Positions 1 to 9,426 of a stretch of 64,000 nt of DNA are shown piece by piece. The DNA is taken from positions 76,530 through 140,529 of the forward strand of contig DHZH01000003.1 of NCBI GenBank assembly GCA_002414385.1, written 5' to 3'. Made by a program: the position numbers and the translations under genes. The stretch comes from Gammaproteobacteria bacterium UBA5109 (GTDB lineage Bacteria > Pseudomonadota > Gammaproteobacteria > Pseudomonadales > Pseudohongiellaceae). The notes under the pieces are model-generated. The model was not told the origin of the DNA. It saw only the letters and a program-made list of their open reading frames with translations, and did no database searches. Positions within the stretch are counted from its first letter, which is position 1; each line of letters begins with the position of its first letter.

Positions 1-89
1 TTCAGCATTTGGCATCAGGGCTTCCTAAAGTATGCGATTGAAACCCCAGCTATGCTATGATGCCGCACCTGTTTATATGAAGTTAACTA

Positions 90-1463
90 ATGCTGGAAGA
101 ATTTGTGAGTGAAGAACAAAAAGGTGCCGGGGAACAAGAAATCCCGGAGACGGCACCAGATAACACAAAATCGGAAGCAGAAAGTCAGGCAATACGATTT
201 AGCGATCTGGACTTGCCCGAAGAATTACAGAAAGCTTATGTTGATCTAGGCTTCGAGTTTTGCACCCCGATTCAGGAAAGCAGCCTGCAGGTTACCCTGC
301 AGGGTGATGACGTGACCGGCAAAGCCCAGACTGGTACCGGCAAAACGGCTGCCTTTCTTACCGCCATTATTACTGATCTCTTGCGCAATCCGATTAATGA
401 AGAGCGTTTCGTTGGTGAACCCCGTGCCCTGATTATTGCTCCGACAAGAGAGCTGGTCATGCAGATTGCCAAGGATGCGGCCTTGCTGACCAAATACACC
501 CAGTTGAATACCATTACCCTGGTTGGTGGCATTGACTACCAGAAACAACTGGATCAGCTTGAACAGGATATTATCGATATCGTGGTGGCCACACCGGGAC
601 GTCTGATAGATTTTCTTGGCAGCAGGAAAGTCGATCTCGGCATGATTGAAATTCTGGTCATTGATGAAGCCGACCGCATGCTGGATATGGGTTTTATTCC
701 CCAGGTGCGACAGATAATTGCAGCCTGTCCGAAGAAAGATTATCGCCAGACCATGCTCTACAGTGCCACATTCAGCGAGGATATTCTTGAGCTGGCAGAT
801 CGCTGGGCGGTTAATCCGGTACGTATTGAAGTGACCCCGGAAAATGTGACGACCGATACGGTAGACCAGAAAGTCTTTCTGGTAACCACGGAAGAGAAAT
901 ATAAGCTTTTATATAACCTGATTCAGCGTGATGGCAGTGAGCGGGTCATTGTTTTTACCAATCGTCGTGACCAGGCCAGAGACCTGGCGGATAATTTACA
1001 CCGTAACGGTATTGAAGTAGGTCTGCTTTCCGGTGAAATTTCCCAACCGAAACGAGTGCGGACACTGGAAGAGTTCCGGTCGGCAAAAATTCAGGTGCTG
1101 GTGGCAACTGATGTGGCCGGCAGGGGGCTGCACATTGATGACATTACTCATGTTGTGAACTTTACGCTGCCGATTGAAGCTGAAGATTATGTACACCGTA
1201 TTGGCCGAACTGGCCGTGCCGGGGCAGACGGAACTTCTGTGTCATTCGCCTGCGAGGATGATTCATTTCTGCTGCCGGATATTGAGGAGAAGATCGGGAT
1301 GAAGCTGGACTGTGAACACCCTGATGCAAATTTACTGACAGAACCACCGGCCTTTTCCAGGCCGGGAATCTTCAAGTCCGGCAAGCAGCAGGGCAAACAG
1401 GGCAAGGGACGGCGCCACGGCTCCAACTCTGGTCCCAGGCAGGGTTCTAAAAGAGGGCGCTAA
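90..1463 (+). CDS. rhlB: DEAD-box RNA helicase, RhlB type
   Basis: ATP-dependent RNA helicase. In the RhlB family it unwinds structured RNA and assists RNA decay. The motifs are in canonical order: Q motif with CTPIQ ending at residue 62, Walker A AQTGTGKT (79-86), PTREL, TPGR, DEAD (192-195), SAT (225-227), VATDVAGRGL and HRIGRTGR (369-376). An acidic N-terminal extension of about 35 residues precedes the core, and the last ~30 residues are a Gly/Lys/Arg-rich tail of the kind that binds RNA. A stop codon lies just upstream in frame, which supports the ATG. The distinction from RhlE or SrmB rests on overall resemblance of the core and is the less certain part. Confidence 0.88.
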   Translation: MLEEFVSEEQKGAGEQEIPETAPDNTKSEAESQAIRFSDLDLPEELQKAYVDLGFEFCTPIQESSLQVTLQGDDVTGKAQTGTGKTAAFLTAIITDLLRNPINEERFVGEPRALIIAPTRELVMQIAKDAALLTKYTQLNTITLVGGIDYQKQLDQLEQDIIDIVVATPGRLIDFLGSRKVDLGMIEILVIDEADRMLDMGFIPQVRQIIAACPKKDYRQTMLYSATFSEDILELADRWAVNPVRIEVTPENVTTDTVDQKVFLVTTEEKYKLLYNLIQRDGSERVIVFTNRRDQARDLADNLHRNGIEVGLLSGEISQPKRVRTLEEFRSAKIQVLVATDVAGRGLHIDDITHVVNFTLPIEAEDYVHRIGRTGRAGADGTSVSFACEDDSFLLPDIEEKIGMKLDCEHPDANLLTEPPAFSRPGIFKSGKQQGKQGKGRRHGSNSGPRQGSKRGR

Positions 1464-1466
1464 GCC

Positions 1467-1796
1467 TTATTTCTCAGCACCTGCCTGCTTCAGGATTTCA
1501 GCATATTCCCCGGAATTTTTATGTTCAGAGACTATCTTCAGGATGGTTTCACCATGATAGTTCTTTTCATTGATATTTCTGCCATCTGCGACAAAAAAAT
1601 TGATAAAGCGGGCAAAGGCTTCAGGTACCATGCCCCGGTAGGCCTTGCTGAGGATATGAAAATCCGGTGCATCATGAGCACTGGATTCCAGTGATAAAAA
1701 AGTCCTGATGCGTTCATCGCTCCACCACTCATCAGTGACGGAAGGTTGTCGTCGTTCAGCGCCTTTTTTCTTTTCACTTTTCACTGTTTTGTTCAT
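1467..1796 (-). CDS. PA4642-family small protein
   Basis: A 109-residue soluble protein of unknown function. The central pattern (WWSDERIRTFL, then PDFHILSKAYRGM, then FINFFVADGRNIN, then ETIL) matches a small family first named from Pseudomonas PA4642. It has a basic N-terminus, no signal peptide and no membrane segment. Its stop lies 3 bp from the stop of the convergent helicase gene, so there is no room for a separate terminator. No catalytic motif is visible. Confidence 0.7.
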   Translation of the reverse strand: MNKTVKSEKKKGAERRQPSVTDEWWSDERIRTFLSLESSAHDAPDFHILSKAYRGMVPEAFARFINFFVADGRNINEKNYHGETILKIVSEHKNSGEYAEILKQAGAEK

Positions 1797-1865
1797 TAAT
1801 TATTCCTGTGCTTTTTGTCCGCTTTGGTGTCAAGTGCGTGACCTGATACCTGATGATTCACTTGC

Positions 1866-3299
1866 CTATTTCGATAATTCATCTTTAAGAATTTCATTAA
1901 CCTGTTGAGGATTCGCTTTTCCTTTTGTTTCTTTCATTACCTGCCCTACAAAAAAACTAATAACTTTTGTATTTCCTGATTTATATTGCTCTACTTGATC
2001 GGGATGGTTTTTCAAGACTGAAACCACGATATTTGTATTGGCTTCCATATCTGAATTTTGTGCTAAATCATTATTATTAATAACTGTATCTGCATCACCT
2101 TCACCTGCAAGCATAAGAGCAAATGCAGTTTTTGCAGTTTTTGAAGATAAGGTGCCGTCAATAATTTTCTTGATTAAGCCTCCTAGTTGCACGGGGCTAA
2201 CCGGGGAGTCATCAATGTCGATTTCTTCCTGATTCAGATAGGCCTGTAAATCGACACTGACCCAGTTGGCAGATAGCTTGGCATCTCCGCACTCGGCCAC
2301 GACTGCTTCATAGAAGTCAGCAGTTTCCCGTTCCGCAGCCAAGACCAGGGCATCATATTCACTGAGTTTGTATTCAGACATAAAGCGTTCGCGCTTGGCA
2401 TCCGGAAGTTCCGGCAGGGTAGCACGGACCGCTTCGATATAAGCTTCATCAATGGTGATCGGCAAGAGGTCAGGTTCCGGAAAATAACGGTAATCATTGG
2501 CCACTTCCTTGCTACGCATGGAGCGGGTTTCATTTCGATCAGAGTCATACAGACGGGTTTCCTGCACAATGCGGCCGCCGTCTTCCAGAATGTCTATCTG
2601 GCGCTCAACTTCAACATGGATTGCCTTTTCAACAAAACGGAAGGAATTGATGTTCTTGATTTCAGTTCGGGTGCCGAATTCAGTGTCACCAGCCTGGCGT
2701 ATCGAAACGTTGGCATCACAGCGCATGTTGCCTTTTGACATGTCAGCGTCAGAAATGCCCAGATAACGGACCAGGCTGTGCAGTTTTTTCAGATAGGCCA
2801 CGGCTTCATCAGCACTGCGTATTTCCGGTTCGGAAACAATTTCCAGCAGGGGAGTCCCGGCACGGTTAAGGTCGATGCCAGTCTGCCCATGAAAATCTTC
2901 ATGCAGTGATTTGCCGGCATCTTCTTCCATGTGCGCCCGGGTAATGCCAATTGTTTTGCTGCTGCCGTCTTCCAGCGTAACTGTCAGCGATCCTTTGCCA
3001 ACGGTTGGGAAGTCTAGCTGACTGGTCTGATAGCCTTTGGGAAGATCCGGATAAAAGTAATTCTTGCGGTCGAAAACAGAAGTCATGGCAATTTCTGCAT
3101 CGATAGCGAGGCCAAATTTAATTGCCATTCGCAGGGCTTCCCTGTTCAGCACCGGCAGGGTGCCGGGCATTGCCAGATCATAGATATTGGCCTGCGTATT
3201 GGGTTCGGCACCAAAGCGGGTACTGGAGCCGGAAAATAATTTGGATGCAGTGGCCAGTTGTACGTGAACTTCAAGGCCGATTACTGTTTCCCAAGTCAT
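1866..3299 (-). CDS. gatB: Asp-tRNA(Asn)/Glu-tRNA(Gln) amidotransferase subunit B
   Basis: GatB is the tRNA-binding and kinase subunit of GatCAB, which amidates misacylated Asp-tRNA(Asn) and/or Glu-tRNA(Gln). The protein is 477 residues, the usual length. It opens with the family signature WETVIGLEVHVQL, contains YFYPDLPKGYQTSQ, and ends in a YqeY-like tail (PQQVNEILKDEL) that contacts tRNA. It is the last gene of a gatC-gatA-gatB operon on the minus strand, 3 bp after gatA. Presence of GatCAB implies that Asn- or Gln-tRNA is made indirectly; which synthetase is missing cannot be seen here. Confidence 0.97.
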   Translation of the reverse strand: MTWETVIGLEVHVQLATASKLFSGSSTRFGAEPNTQANIYDLAMPGTLPVLNREALRMAIKFGLAIDAEIAMTSVFDRKNYFYPDLPKGYQTSQLDFPTVGKGSLTVTLEDGSSKTIGITRAHMEEDAGKSLHEDFHGQTGIDLNRAGTPLLEIVSEPEIRSADEAVAYLKKLHSLVRYLGISDADMSKGNMRCDANVSIRQAGDTEFGTRTEIKNINSFRFVEKAIHVEVERQIDILEDGGRIVQETRLYDSDRNETRSMRSKEVANDYRYFPEPDLLPITIDEAYIEAVRATLPELPDAKRERFMSEYKLSEYDALVLAAERETADFYEAVVAECGDAKLSANWVSVDLQAYLNQEEIDIDDSPVSPVQLGGLIKKIIDGTLSSKTAKTAFALMLAGEGDADTVINNNDLAQNSDMEANTNIVVSVLKNHPDQVEQYKSGNTKVISFFVGQVMKETKGKANPQQVNEILKDELSK

Positions 3300-3302
3300 G
3301 CC

Positions 3303-4751
3303 TTAAATCCCCGGAGTATGCGTGTGCCAGTCGGTCTGTTGCTGAAACTTATGGGCAACATTTAACAACTGGGCTTCAGCGAATGACTTGCCGACAATAT
3401 GCAGGCCAACCGGCAGGTTTTCCACCAGGCCTGCAGGAATTGAAATGCCTGGCAGTCCGGCGAGATTGACGGCAATGGTATAGATGTCTTCCAGATACAT
3501 GGTAACCGGATCGTTATTCTGTGCGCCGATTTTAAACGCGGTATGTGGTGAAGTCGGGCCCATGATCAGATCAACTTCCTGAAAGGCTTTGTCAAAATCA
3601 TTTTTAATCAGGCGGCGGATTTTCTGCGCCTTGATGTAATAGGCATCATAATAACCGGCCGATAATGCATAGGTGCCTACCATGATGCGACGCTTTACTT
3701 CAGCGCCGAAACCTTCACTGCGGCTGCGCTTGTACATGTCTTCAAGATCTTTCGGGTCATCACAACGGTAGCCATAGCGCACACCGTCATAGCGTGACAG
3801 ATTGGCAGAAGCTTCTGCAGGAGCAATAACATAGTAGGCTGGCACTGACAGGCCGTTATTCGGCAAACTGATTTCCCTGATGGTGGCGCCGAGTTTTTCG
3901 AATTCAGTCAGTGCCTCACGAATTTTCTGTTCCACTTCCGGCTTCAGTCCCTCGGCAAAATGTTCTTTCGGGATGCCGATTCTTAGACCATCAAGCGGTT
4001 TGTCAAGGTTGGCCGTGTAATCTTCCGTGGCAATGTCAATCGACGTAGAATCTTTTGCATCGTGACCGGCCATGATATTTAACATGAGCGCGGAATCCTC
4101 AGCATTACGGGTCATGGTGCCGGCCTGGTCCAGGCTGGAAGCAAAAGCAATCATGCCCCAGCGGGAAACTCTGCCGTAAGTTGGTTTTAAACCGGTCAAT
4201 CCACAAAATGCGGCCGGCTGGCGGATTGAACCGCCAGTATCGGTTGCCGTTGCGCCGGGAGCAAGATGAGCCGCGACTGCCGCTGCTGAGCCACCGGAAG
4301 ATCCACCGGGAACACGCTCCAGATCCCAGGGATTATGCACGGCACCAAAATAACTGGTCTCATTGGACGAACCCATGGCGAACTCATCCATGTTGGTTTT
4401 CCCCAGTGTAACCATGCCGGCCTGATTAAATTTTTCCACCACGGTGGCATTGTATGGCGCAATAAATGTTTCCAGCATGCGTGAACCGCAGGTGGTACGA
4501 ATGCCATCTGTGCAAAAAATATCTTTATGTGCAATTGGCACACCACTTAATCCTGTAGCTTTGCCGGAGGCTCGTGCTGCATCAGCAGCTTTGGCTTGCT
4601 GCAAGGCAGGCTCTTCACAGCAAGTGATATAGGAATTCAGGACTGAATCTTTTTCTTTGATACGGGCGAGATAGGCACTGGTAAGTTCCTCGCTGGAAAA
4701 ATCACCCGCTTCGAGCCCGCGCGCTAAATCTGCTATGCCAAGTTCAAACAT
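3303..4751 (-). CDS. gatA: Asp-tRNA(Asn)/Glu-tRNA(Gln) amidotransferase subunit A
   Basis: GatA is the glutaminase subunit and a member of the amidase-signature family. The Ser-cisSer-Lys triad is intact: Lys76 in AHKD, Ser151 in GGSSGGSAAA and Ser175 in DTGGSIRQP. The length of 482 residues is typical. It lies between gatC (18 bp upstream) and gatB (3 bp downstream) and should be cotranscribed and assembled with them in the cytoplasm. Confidence 0.97.
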   Translation of the reverse strand: MFELGIADLARGLEAGDFSSEELTSAYLARIKEKDSVLNSYITCCEEPALQQAKAADAARASGKATGLSGVPIAHKDIFCTDGIRTTCGSRMLETFIAPYNATVVEKFNQAGMVTLGKTNMDEFAMGSSNETSYFGAVHNPWDLERVPGGSSGGSAAAVAAHLAPGATATDTGGSIRQPAAFCGLTGLKPTYGRVSRWGMIAFASSLDQAGTMTRNAEDSALMLNIMAGHDAKDSTSIDIATEDYTANLDKPLDGLRIGIPKEHFAEGLKPEVEQKIREALTEFEKLGATIREISLPNNGLSVPAYYVIAPAEASANLSRYDGVRYGYRCDDPKDLEDMYKRSRSEGFGAEVKRRIMVGTYALSAGYYDAYYIKAQKIRRLIKNDFDKAFQEVDLIMGPTSPHTAFKIGAQNNDPVTMYLEDIYTIAVNLAGLPGISIPAGLVENLPVGLHIVGKSFAEAQLLNVAHKFQQQTDWHTHTPGI

Positions 4752-4769
4752 CTGTTAACAATTCCAGCC

Positions 4770-5057
4770 TTATTCGATCACTTTAGGAACCAGGTACAAG
4801 CCTGCTTCACTCTTCGGTGCCAGTTTCTGTAGGGTATCCCGTTGGTTGCTTTCCGTGACTTTGTCTTCCCGCAAAGGCTGGGAGGTCTCAATAGCATGAG
4901 ATAGGGGCTGCAGTCCTTTGGTATCAGCTGCCTGCATCTGGTCAATCAAGGCCAGGATGTTGCGAAAATTGTCGGCAGCCTTCTCGCTTTCATCTTCGCT
5001 CAGGTGCAATCGTGCCAGATGCGCAATATAGGCAATATCCGAGCTTGAAACTGACAT
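4770..5057 (-). CDS. gatC: Asp-tRNA(Asn)/Glu-tRNA(Gln) amidotransferase subunit C
   Basis: GatC is the small subunit that clamps GatA to GatB. The chosen start gives 95 residues, the family norm, beginning MSVSSSDIAYIAHLARL. A strong AAAGGAGAA ribosome binding site sits just before this ATG. An ATG ten codons upstream (5087) is in frame but has no such site and would add a non-conserved N-terminus. It is the first gene of gatCAB and is divergent from mreB. Confidence 0.94.
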   Translation of the reverse strand: MSVSSSDIAYIAHLARLHLSEDESEKAADNFRNILALIDQMQAADTKGLQPLSHAIETSQPLREDKVTESNQRDTLQKLAPKSEAGLYLVPKVIE

Positions 5058-5331
5058 TATTTTCTCCTTTGGCTTGATTATGTCCAAAAAGGGCCAATAT
5101 AGTGATTTAGTTCTGACAAATCAGATTTGATTCTTGCTCTAAGTTGTTGTCGTTGCTAGAGTTGCACACTTGGTGCTACAAAGACACTATGGACCGGTTC
5201 CTTTTAGGTAGTACGTTAATCGTATCTGGCTCATTGTTAATGTGGGGCGATTATACTGGAAGATTGCAGCCTTTTGCGTATTCCAGGCAGGAAAATTTTA
5301 GTATCTGGGTCTACAAGAGTTATAAACGACT
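5058..5331. promoter_or_regulatory. Divergent gatC / mreB intergenic region
   Basis: This 274-bp gap must hold the promoters of gatCAB (minus) and mreBCD (plus). A TATACT (5252-5257, plus) and an overlapping TATAAT read on the minus strand (5250-5255) are candidate -10 boxes. No good -35 box lies at the right distance for either, so exact promoters are not called. A short reading frame within the gap has no family resemblance and was not accepted as a gene. Confidence 0.4.
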
Positions 5332-6369
5332 ATGCTGAAGAAATTACGTGGCATGTTCTCCAATGATTTATCCATCGATCTGGGAACTGCTAATACCCTT
5401 ATATATGTCCGGGACAAGGGCATAGTCCTGAACGAACCTTCCGTTGTTTCAATCCGGATTCATAATGGTCAGAAGACCGTGACTGCTGTCGGATCAGACG
5501 CCAAACGCATGCTTGGCAGAACGCCGGGCAATATTATGGCGATCCGTCCGCTGAAGGATGGTGTGATTGCGGACTTTCAGGTGACGGAAAAAATGTTGCA
5601 GCACTTTATTCATAAAGTGCATGAAAACAGTTTCATCCGGCCCAGCCCCAGGGTGCTGGTTTGCGTACCATGCAAATCAACCCAGGTTGAACGACGCGCG
5701 ATTCGCGAATCAGTGATGAGTGCCGGTGCCCGTGAAGTCCGTTTGATTGAAGAACCAATGGCAGCAGCCGTTGGTGCCGGTTTGCCGGTTGATCAGGCCA
5801 GTGGCTCCATGGTTGTCGATATCGGTGGTGGTACTACTGAGATTGCCATTATTTCTCTCAATGGCGTGGTCTATTCCGAGTCAGTCCGGGTAGGTGGCGA
5901 CCGTTTTGATGAAGCCATTACCACTCATGTACGGCGTAATTACGGCAGCCTTATTGGTGATGCCACGGCAGAACGTATCAAAAAAGAAATCGGCTGTGCT
6001 TTCCCCGGTTCGGAGATCCGTGAAATTGATGTGCGTGGACGTAATCTGGCCGAAGGTGTGCCGAGAAGTTTCACGCTGAACAGTGACGAAATCCTTGAGG
6101 CTCTGCAGGAGCCCCTGTCGGCAATTGTCCAGGCAGTTAAAAGTGCTCTGGAGCAATCCCCGCCTGAACTTGCCTCTGATATCGCCGAAAGTGGCCTGGT
6201 ATTGACTGGAGGCGGTGCATTATTACGAGATCTTGATAAACTACTCAGTGAAGAGACCGGTTTACCTGTCATCGTGGCAGACGATCCGCTTTCCTGTGTC
6301 GCCAGAGGTGGAGGGCGAGCCATGGAGCTGATGGATTCACACGATATAGACTTGCTAACTCTGGACTAG
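5332..6369 (+). CDS. mreB: Rod shape-determining actin homolog MreB
   Basis: A bacterial actin that forms membrane-associated filaments guiding lateral wall synthesis in rod-shaped cells. It has 345 residues. The phosphate-1 loop SIDLGTANTLIY is near residue 14, the phosphate-2 loop VDIGGGTTEIAII is near residue 163, and the adenosine-site LTGGGALLRDLD lies in the C-terminal third. It heads the mreB-mreC-mreD cluster. The 91-bp gap before mreC could allow an additional promoter. Confidence 0.97.
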   Translation: MLKKLRGMFSNDLSIDLGTANTLIYVRDKGIVLNEPSVVSIRIHNGQKTVTAVGSDAKRMLGRTPGNIMAIRPLKDGVIADFQVTEKMLQHFIHKVHENSFIRPSPRVLVCVPCKSTQVERRAIRESVMSAGAREVRLIEEPMAAAVGAGLPVDQASGSMVVDIGGGTTEIAIISLNGVVYSESVRVGGDRFDEAITTHVRRNYGSLIGDATAERIKKEIGCAFPGSEIREIDVRGRNLAEGVPRSFTLNSDEILEALQEPLSAIVQAVKSALEQSPPELASDIAESGLVLTGGGALLRDLDKLLSEETGLPVIVADDPLSCVARGGGRAMELMDSHDIDLLTLD

Positions 6370-6460
6370 GGAGTTTCTGGCCTGATTCAGTCTGCTATCC
6401 GGTCAATTACTCCATAATAATAATTTCTGAACTGAATAGTTCAGCTCTCTGAACGGGTAG

Positions 6461-7285
6461 GTGACTATTAACAAGTCTCTATTTATTCAAAGCTCGACCC
6501 AGGGATACCGATTGCTGGCACTGGTGCTGGTTTCCCTGATACTTATGTTTGCTGACAGCCGTTTTGGTTATCTTCAGCAGGTCCGTTTTTATGCCTCCTA
6601 CACTGTCACGCCAATTCACTGGCTGTCAGAAATTCCTCAATCCGTCAGTAATCAGCTTGCCGATGTTTTTCGCAGCCGTAATGAACTGCTGGAGGAAAAT
6701 GAGCGCCTGCAGGAAGAGCTGTTGATGCAGCAGTACCAGTTACAGAAAATTGATCACCTCAGTGCTGAAAATCAACGCCTGAGTGAACTGCTGAATGCCT
6801 CCGCCATTGTTGATGACATTGTTGTCCGGGCCCAGCTGGTAAGTGAATCACCTGATCCCTTTAGAAAACAGGTGTTGATCAACAAGGGAACAGCGCACGG
6901 TGTTTATGAAGGACAACCGGTACTTGATGCTGATGGTCTGTTTGGCCAGGTGACTTCAGTCGAGCCTTACTACAGTTGGGTGCAATTGATTACTGATTCC
7001 CAGCATGCAACGCCGGTTCAGGTAAATCGTAATGGTGTCAGGGCTGTTGTATCAGGCACCCAGGGTAGCCAGCATGAAATGATCATGAATAACATGACAG
7101 ATACAGCGGACATTGAAGTCGGTGATGTACTGGTAACTTCAGGACTGGGACAGCGATTTCCGGCAGGATACCGTGTGGGAGTCATTACCAGTATCGTGCG
7201 TGATCCCGGCCAGCCTTTTGCCCGGGTTACAGTAGTACCTACCGCAAAACTGGACAGCAGTCGAAACCTGCTACTGGTATTTTGA
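6461..7285 (+). CDS. mreC: Rod shape-determining protein MreC
   Basis: A periplasmic scaffold anchored by one membrane segment (about residues 17-35). A coiled coil follows (about 68-112, rich in E/L/Q heptads such as EENERLQEEL), then the paired beta-barrel MreC domain. The length is 274 residues. The start is GTG, preceded by a weak GGGTAG; no better start is close. The mreD start is one base after its stop. It links MreB and MreD to PBP2/RodA in the elongation machinery (family knowledge). Confidence 0.94.
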   Translation: MTINKSLFIQSSTQGYRLLALVLVSLILMFADSRFGYLQQVRFYASYTVTPIHWLSEIPQSVSNQLADVFRSRNELLEENERLQEELLMQQYQLQKIDHLSAENQRLSELLNASAIVDDIVVRAQLVSESPDPFRKQVLINKGTAHGVYEGQPVLDADGLFGQVTSVEPYYSWVQLITDSQHATPVQVNRNGVRAVVSGTQGSQHEMIMNNMTDTADIEVGDVLVTSGLGQRFPAGYRVGVITSIVRDPGQPFARVTVVPTAKLDSSRNLLLVF

Positions 7286-7286
7286 G

Positions 7287-7787
7287 ATGGTTTCCGCAGT
7301 GCTGAGAAATACACAAAGCCTCTGGGTAATCCTGGCGACTTTTGTCGTAGCGGCACTGTTACTGGTTTTACCATTACCTGGCTGGCTGGATTACTACCGC
7401 CCGGAATGGATGGCTCTGGTACTCATCTACTGGGTTATGGCCTTGCCCCACCGTGTGGGGCTGATTTCTGCCTGGGTGCTGGGCTTTTTTGTCGATGTGC
7501 TGGAAGATTCCCTGCTGGGCCTGAATGGTCTGGTGCTGGCACTGGTCGCGTATATGGCATTAAGTCTTTACCGGCGCCTGCGGATGTTTACCATGTTGCA
7601 GCAATCCAGCACCGTGTTTATTCTGGTTGGCCTGCATCAGCTGGTTTCATTCTGGGTGCTGACCGTAAGCAACCAGAATACCTCGCCTAATCTGATGTTT
7701 CTGGTTTCTGCATTTTCCAGTGCCCTGGTCTGGCCCCTGGTTTTTTATCTGTTACGTTATTTACGTCGCAGTTTTAATGTCGTCTGA
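7287..7787 (+). CDS. mreD: Rod shape-determining membrane protein MreD
   Basis: A 166-residue integral membrane protein with about five hydrophobic segments and the family pattern PEWMALVLIYWVMALPHRVG followed by GFFVDVLEDSLLGLNGL. It is the third member of mreBCD and is translationally close to mreC (1-bp gap). In Pseudomonas and E. coli the maf, rng and yhdP genes follow directly. Here maf and yhdP lie about 34 kb away and rng is not in the window. Confidence 0.93.
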   Translation: MVSAVLRNTQSLWVILATFVVAALLLVLPLPGWLDYYRPEWMALVLIYWVMALPHRVGLISAWVLGFFVDVLEDSLLGLNGLVLALVAYMALSLYRRLRMFTMLQQSSTVFILVGLHQLVSFWVLTVSNQNTSPNLMFLVSAFSSALVWPLVFYLLRYLRRSFNVV

Positions 7788-7843
7788 TTATACTTCCACT
7801 GAATTTTGATAATTCTGAAAGTTTCTGCATGTAAACTTCCGCT

Positions 7844-8374
7844 ATGCAACTAAAAACAGTAACAGCACTGTGTTGCCTGAGTCTGTATTTGTCGGCCTGC
7901 AGTATTTTTGTTCCGGGCGGTCCCTGGCCGTCAGACCTGCCTCCGCGTCAGTATTTTGTCGATTATTATCAGGCAAGCCCTGACAACCATGAATACCAGG
8001 AGCAGGATGAATACCTGAACTGGGTACGTGTTTTTTACCAGGGCAATGCCCTTTCTCCCGGGTGGCATCTTCTGACTGAAGAATTATTATTTGAATCTGA
8101 GGCAGCCAGGCATGAGGAATACAGCCTGAAGATGGCCAATCTTGGCAGACAGATCAGTGCTGAGTGGGCCAAGGGAAATGAAGTCCGCTTAATTGATACG
8201 CGCTGTGCCAGTATCTGGAGAGATGCGCTGATTGAAGCCATCGAACGTGATGACCTGGATAATTACATCGCACGTTTCGAAAATGATGTGAATGCCATTC
8301 TTGGCCGTGAGCTGGACAAGGAAGAAATTTCAAGAGAACGTTATTACGAAGTCGAGGAATTCGACTTCCTTTAA
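7844..8374 (+). CDS. Predicted lipoprotein of unknown function
   Basis: A 176-residue protein with a short signal peptide and a lipobox LSAC, predicting lipidation at Cys19. The mature part is rich in acidic, Tyr and Arg residues, contains no further hydrophobic segment, and ends in an acidic EVEEFDFL. I do not recognise a family. It follows mreD by 56 bp in the same direction and may be cotranscribed. It converges with the next gene. Confidence 0.65.
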   Translation: MQLKTVTALCCLSLYLSACSIFVPGGPWPSDLPPRQYFVDYYQASPDNHEYQEQDEYLNWVRVFYQGNALSPGWHLLTEELLFESEAARHEEYSLKMANLGRQISAEWAKGNEVRLIDTRCASIWRDALIEAIERDDLDNYIARFENDVNAILGRELDKEEISRERYYEVEEFDFL

Positions 8375-8380
8375 AGCATT

Positions 8381-9322
8381 CTACTCGGTAAAAAACTCGA
8401 CATTTAGCAGATCAACAATCTGTGCATAATCGTTATTAAAGAATGCGGTCATGATCGGGGTCTGCAGTTGCTGTACAGATCCGGAAAAATCAGGCCGGAC
8501 TGCCAGGTTAAATGTTCGGTTGCCTTCCAGAAAGGTACTGAGCTCGTTACCAAGGTCGATCGCCATATTCTGCAAATCTGTCGGCGCAAACAGAAACAGT
8601 GACTGAGTCATTTGCATCAGCTCATCCCGAATCACCTGAGCATTTCTGCCCTGTTCATCTGCCTGTCCCTGAATGTACGCATCCAGCAGCCCGAAGTCGG
8701 AGATGCTTAAACTTACCTCCGGGATCTCTGCAGAAAATAAGGCATTGGAAAAGGCAGCCTGCGCCTCGGCCTGATCGCTTATCTGGTTGAGCATTTCGTA
8801 AGGAATGTTGCGAGTGGTGGAGCTGAATGAAAAATTGAATGAGTCAGGCAGTCCTATATTCATGGTGCTTGTGAACAGATCATTGTCTGTTGGTTGATAT
8901 TCATGGTTGTAGCGCATTTCTATCGGCAGGACCTGGGTACTGCTTATGTTGCCAAGCAATTCCTCAAGCTCGGGAGCGAAGACACCGTCAAGCTCGGGGG
9001 CGCCCTGGGGCAGGCCGAAACCACTGGCGGTTACCGAGATTGTGCGCGGGAAAGTATTGAGAAAATCCATATTGGCAATTTCGACATTATCAATCGTGTA
9101 ATTGAAATCTGTCGCATCAGTAATGCTCAGATTACTGATATTAATTGTGCCATCCATGCCGAATTCTGCTGATTCATATTGAATGTCATTGTAGGCGCCA
9201 CTTGCAATGGCACGTTCAATATAACGATCCAGTTGGTTTTCCGTTTCCCTGTTGGCATAAAAATACAGACCGCCAGCCGCAACTATAAGAAGCAAGGGGA
9301 CAATAATCAGTAGTTTTTTCAC
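8381..9322 (-). CDS. Membrane-anchored protein of unknown function
   Basis: A 313-residue protein with one N-terminal hydrophobic segment (KKLLIIVPLLLIVAAGGLYFY) and a long exported domain. The domain contains repeated asparagine/serine-rich beta-type stretches. The architecture recalls YdgA/DUF945 periplasmic proteins, but I cannot confirm the family. The chosen start is GTG at 9322, preceded by CGGAGTG. The frame extends 19 codons upstream to an ATG, but that adds an Arg/Ser-rich stretch before the signal anchor and lacks a ribosome binding site. Confidence 0.6.
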   Translation of the reverse strand: MKKLLIIVPLLLIVAAGGLYFYANRETENQLDRYIERAIASGAYNDIQYESAEFGMDGTINISNLSITDATDFNYTIDNVEIANMDFLNTFPRTISVTASGFGLPQGAPELDGVFAPELEELLGNISSTQVLPIEMRYNHEYQPTDNDLFTSTMNIGLPDSFNFSFSSTTRNIPYEMLNQISDQAEAQAAFSNALFSAEIPEVSLSISDFGLLDAYIQGQADEQGRNAQVIRDELMQMTQSLFLFAPTDLQNMAIDLGNELSTFLEGNRTFNLAVRPDFSGSVQQLQTPIMTAFFNNDYAQIVDLLNVEFFTE

Positions 9323-9426
9323 GTTTTCACTCCGGGATCTTGAAGTGCGCAGAATGGCGCGTTTGTGCATATAATGCAAGTTGCGCAGGATAATTACCGC
9401 TTGCGATTCAAGCAGGAATTAATGAG

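Noticed and set aside
5144..5338. Small gene between gatC and mreB
   Set aside because: No ribosome binding site or conservation seen; the gap is better explained as divergent promoters.
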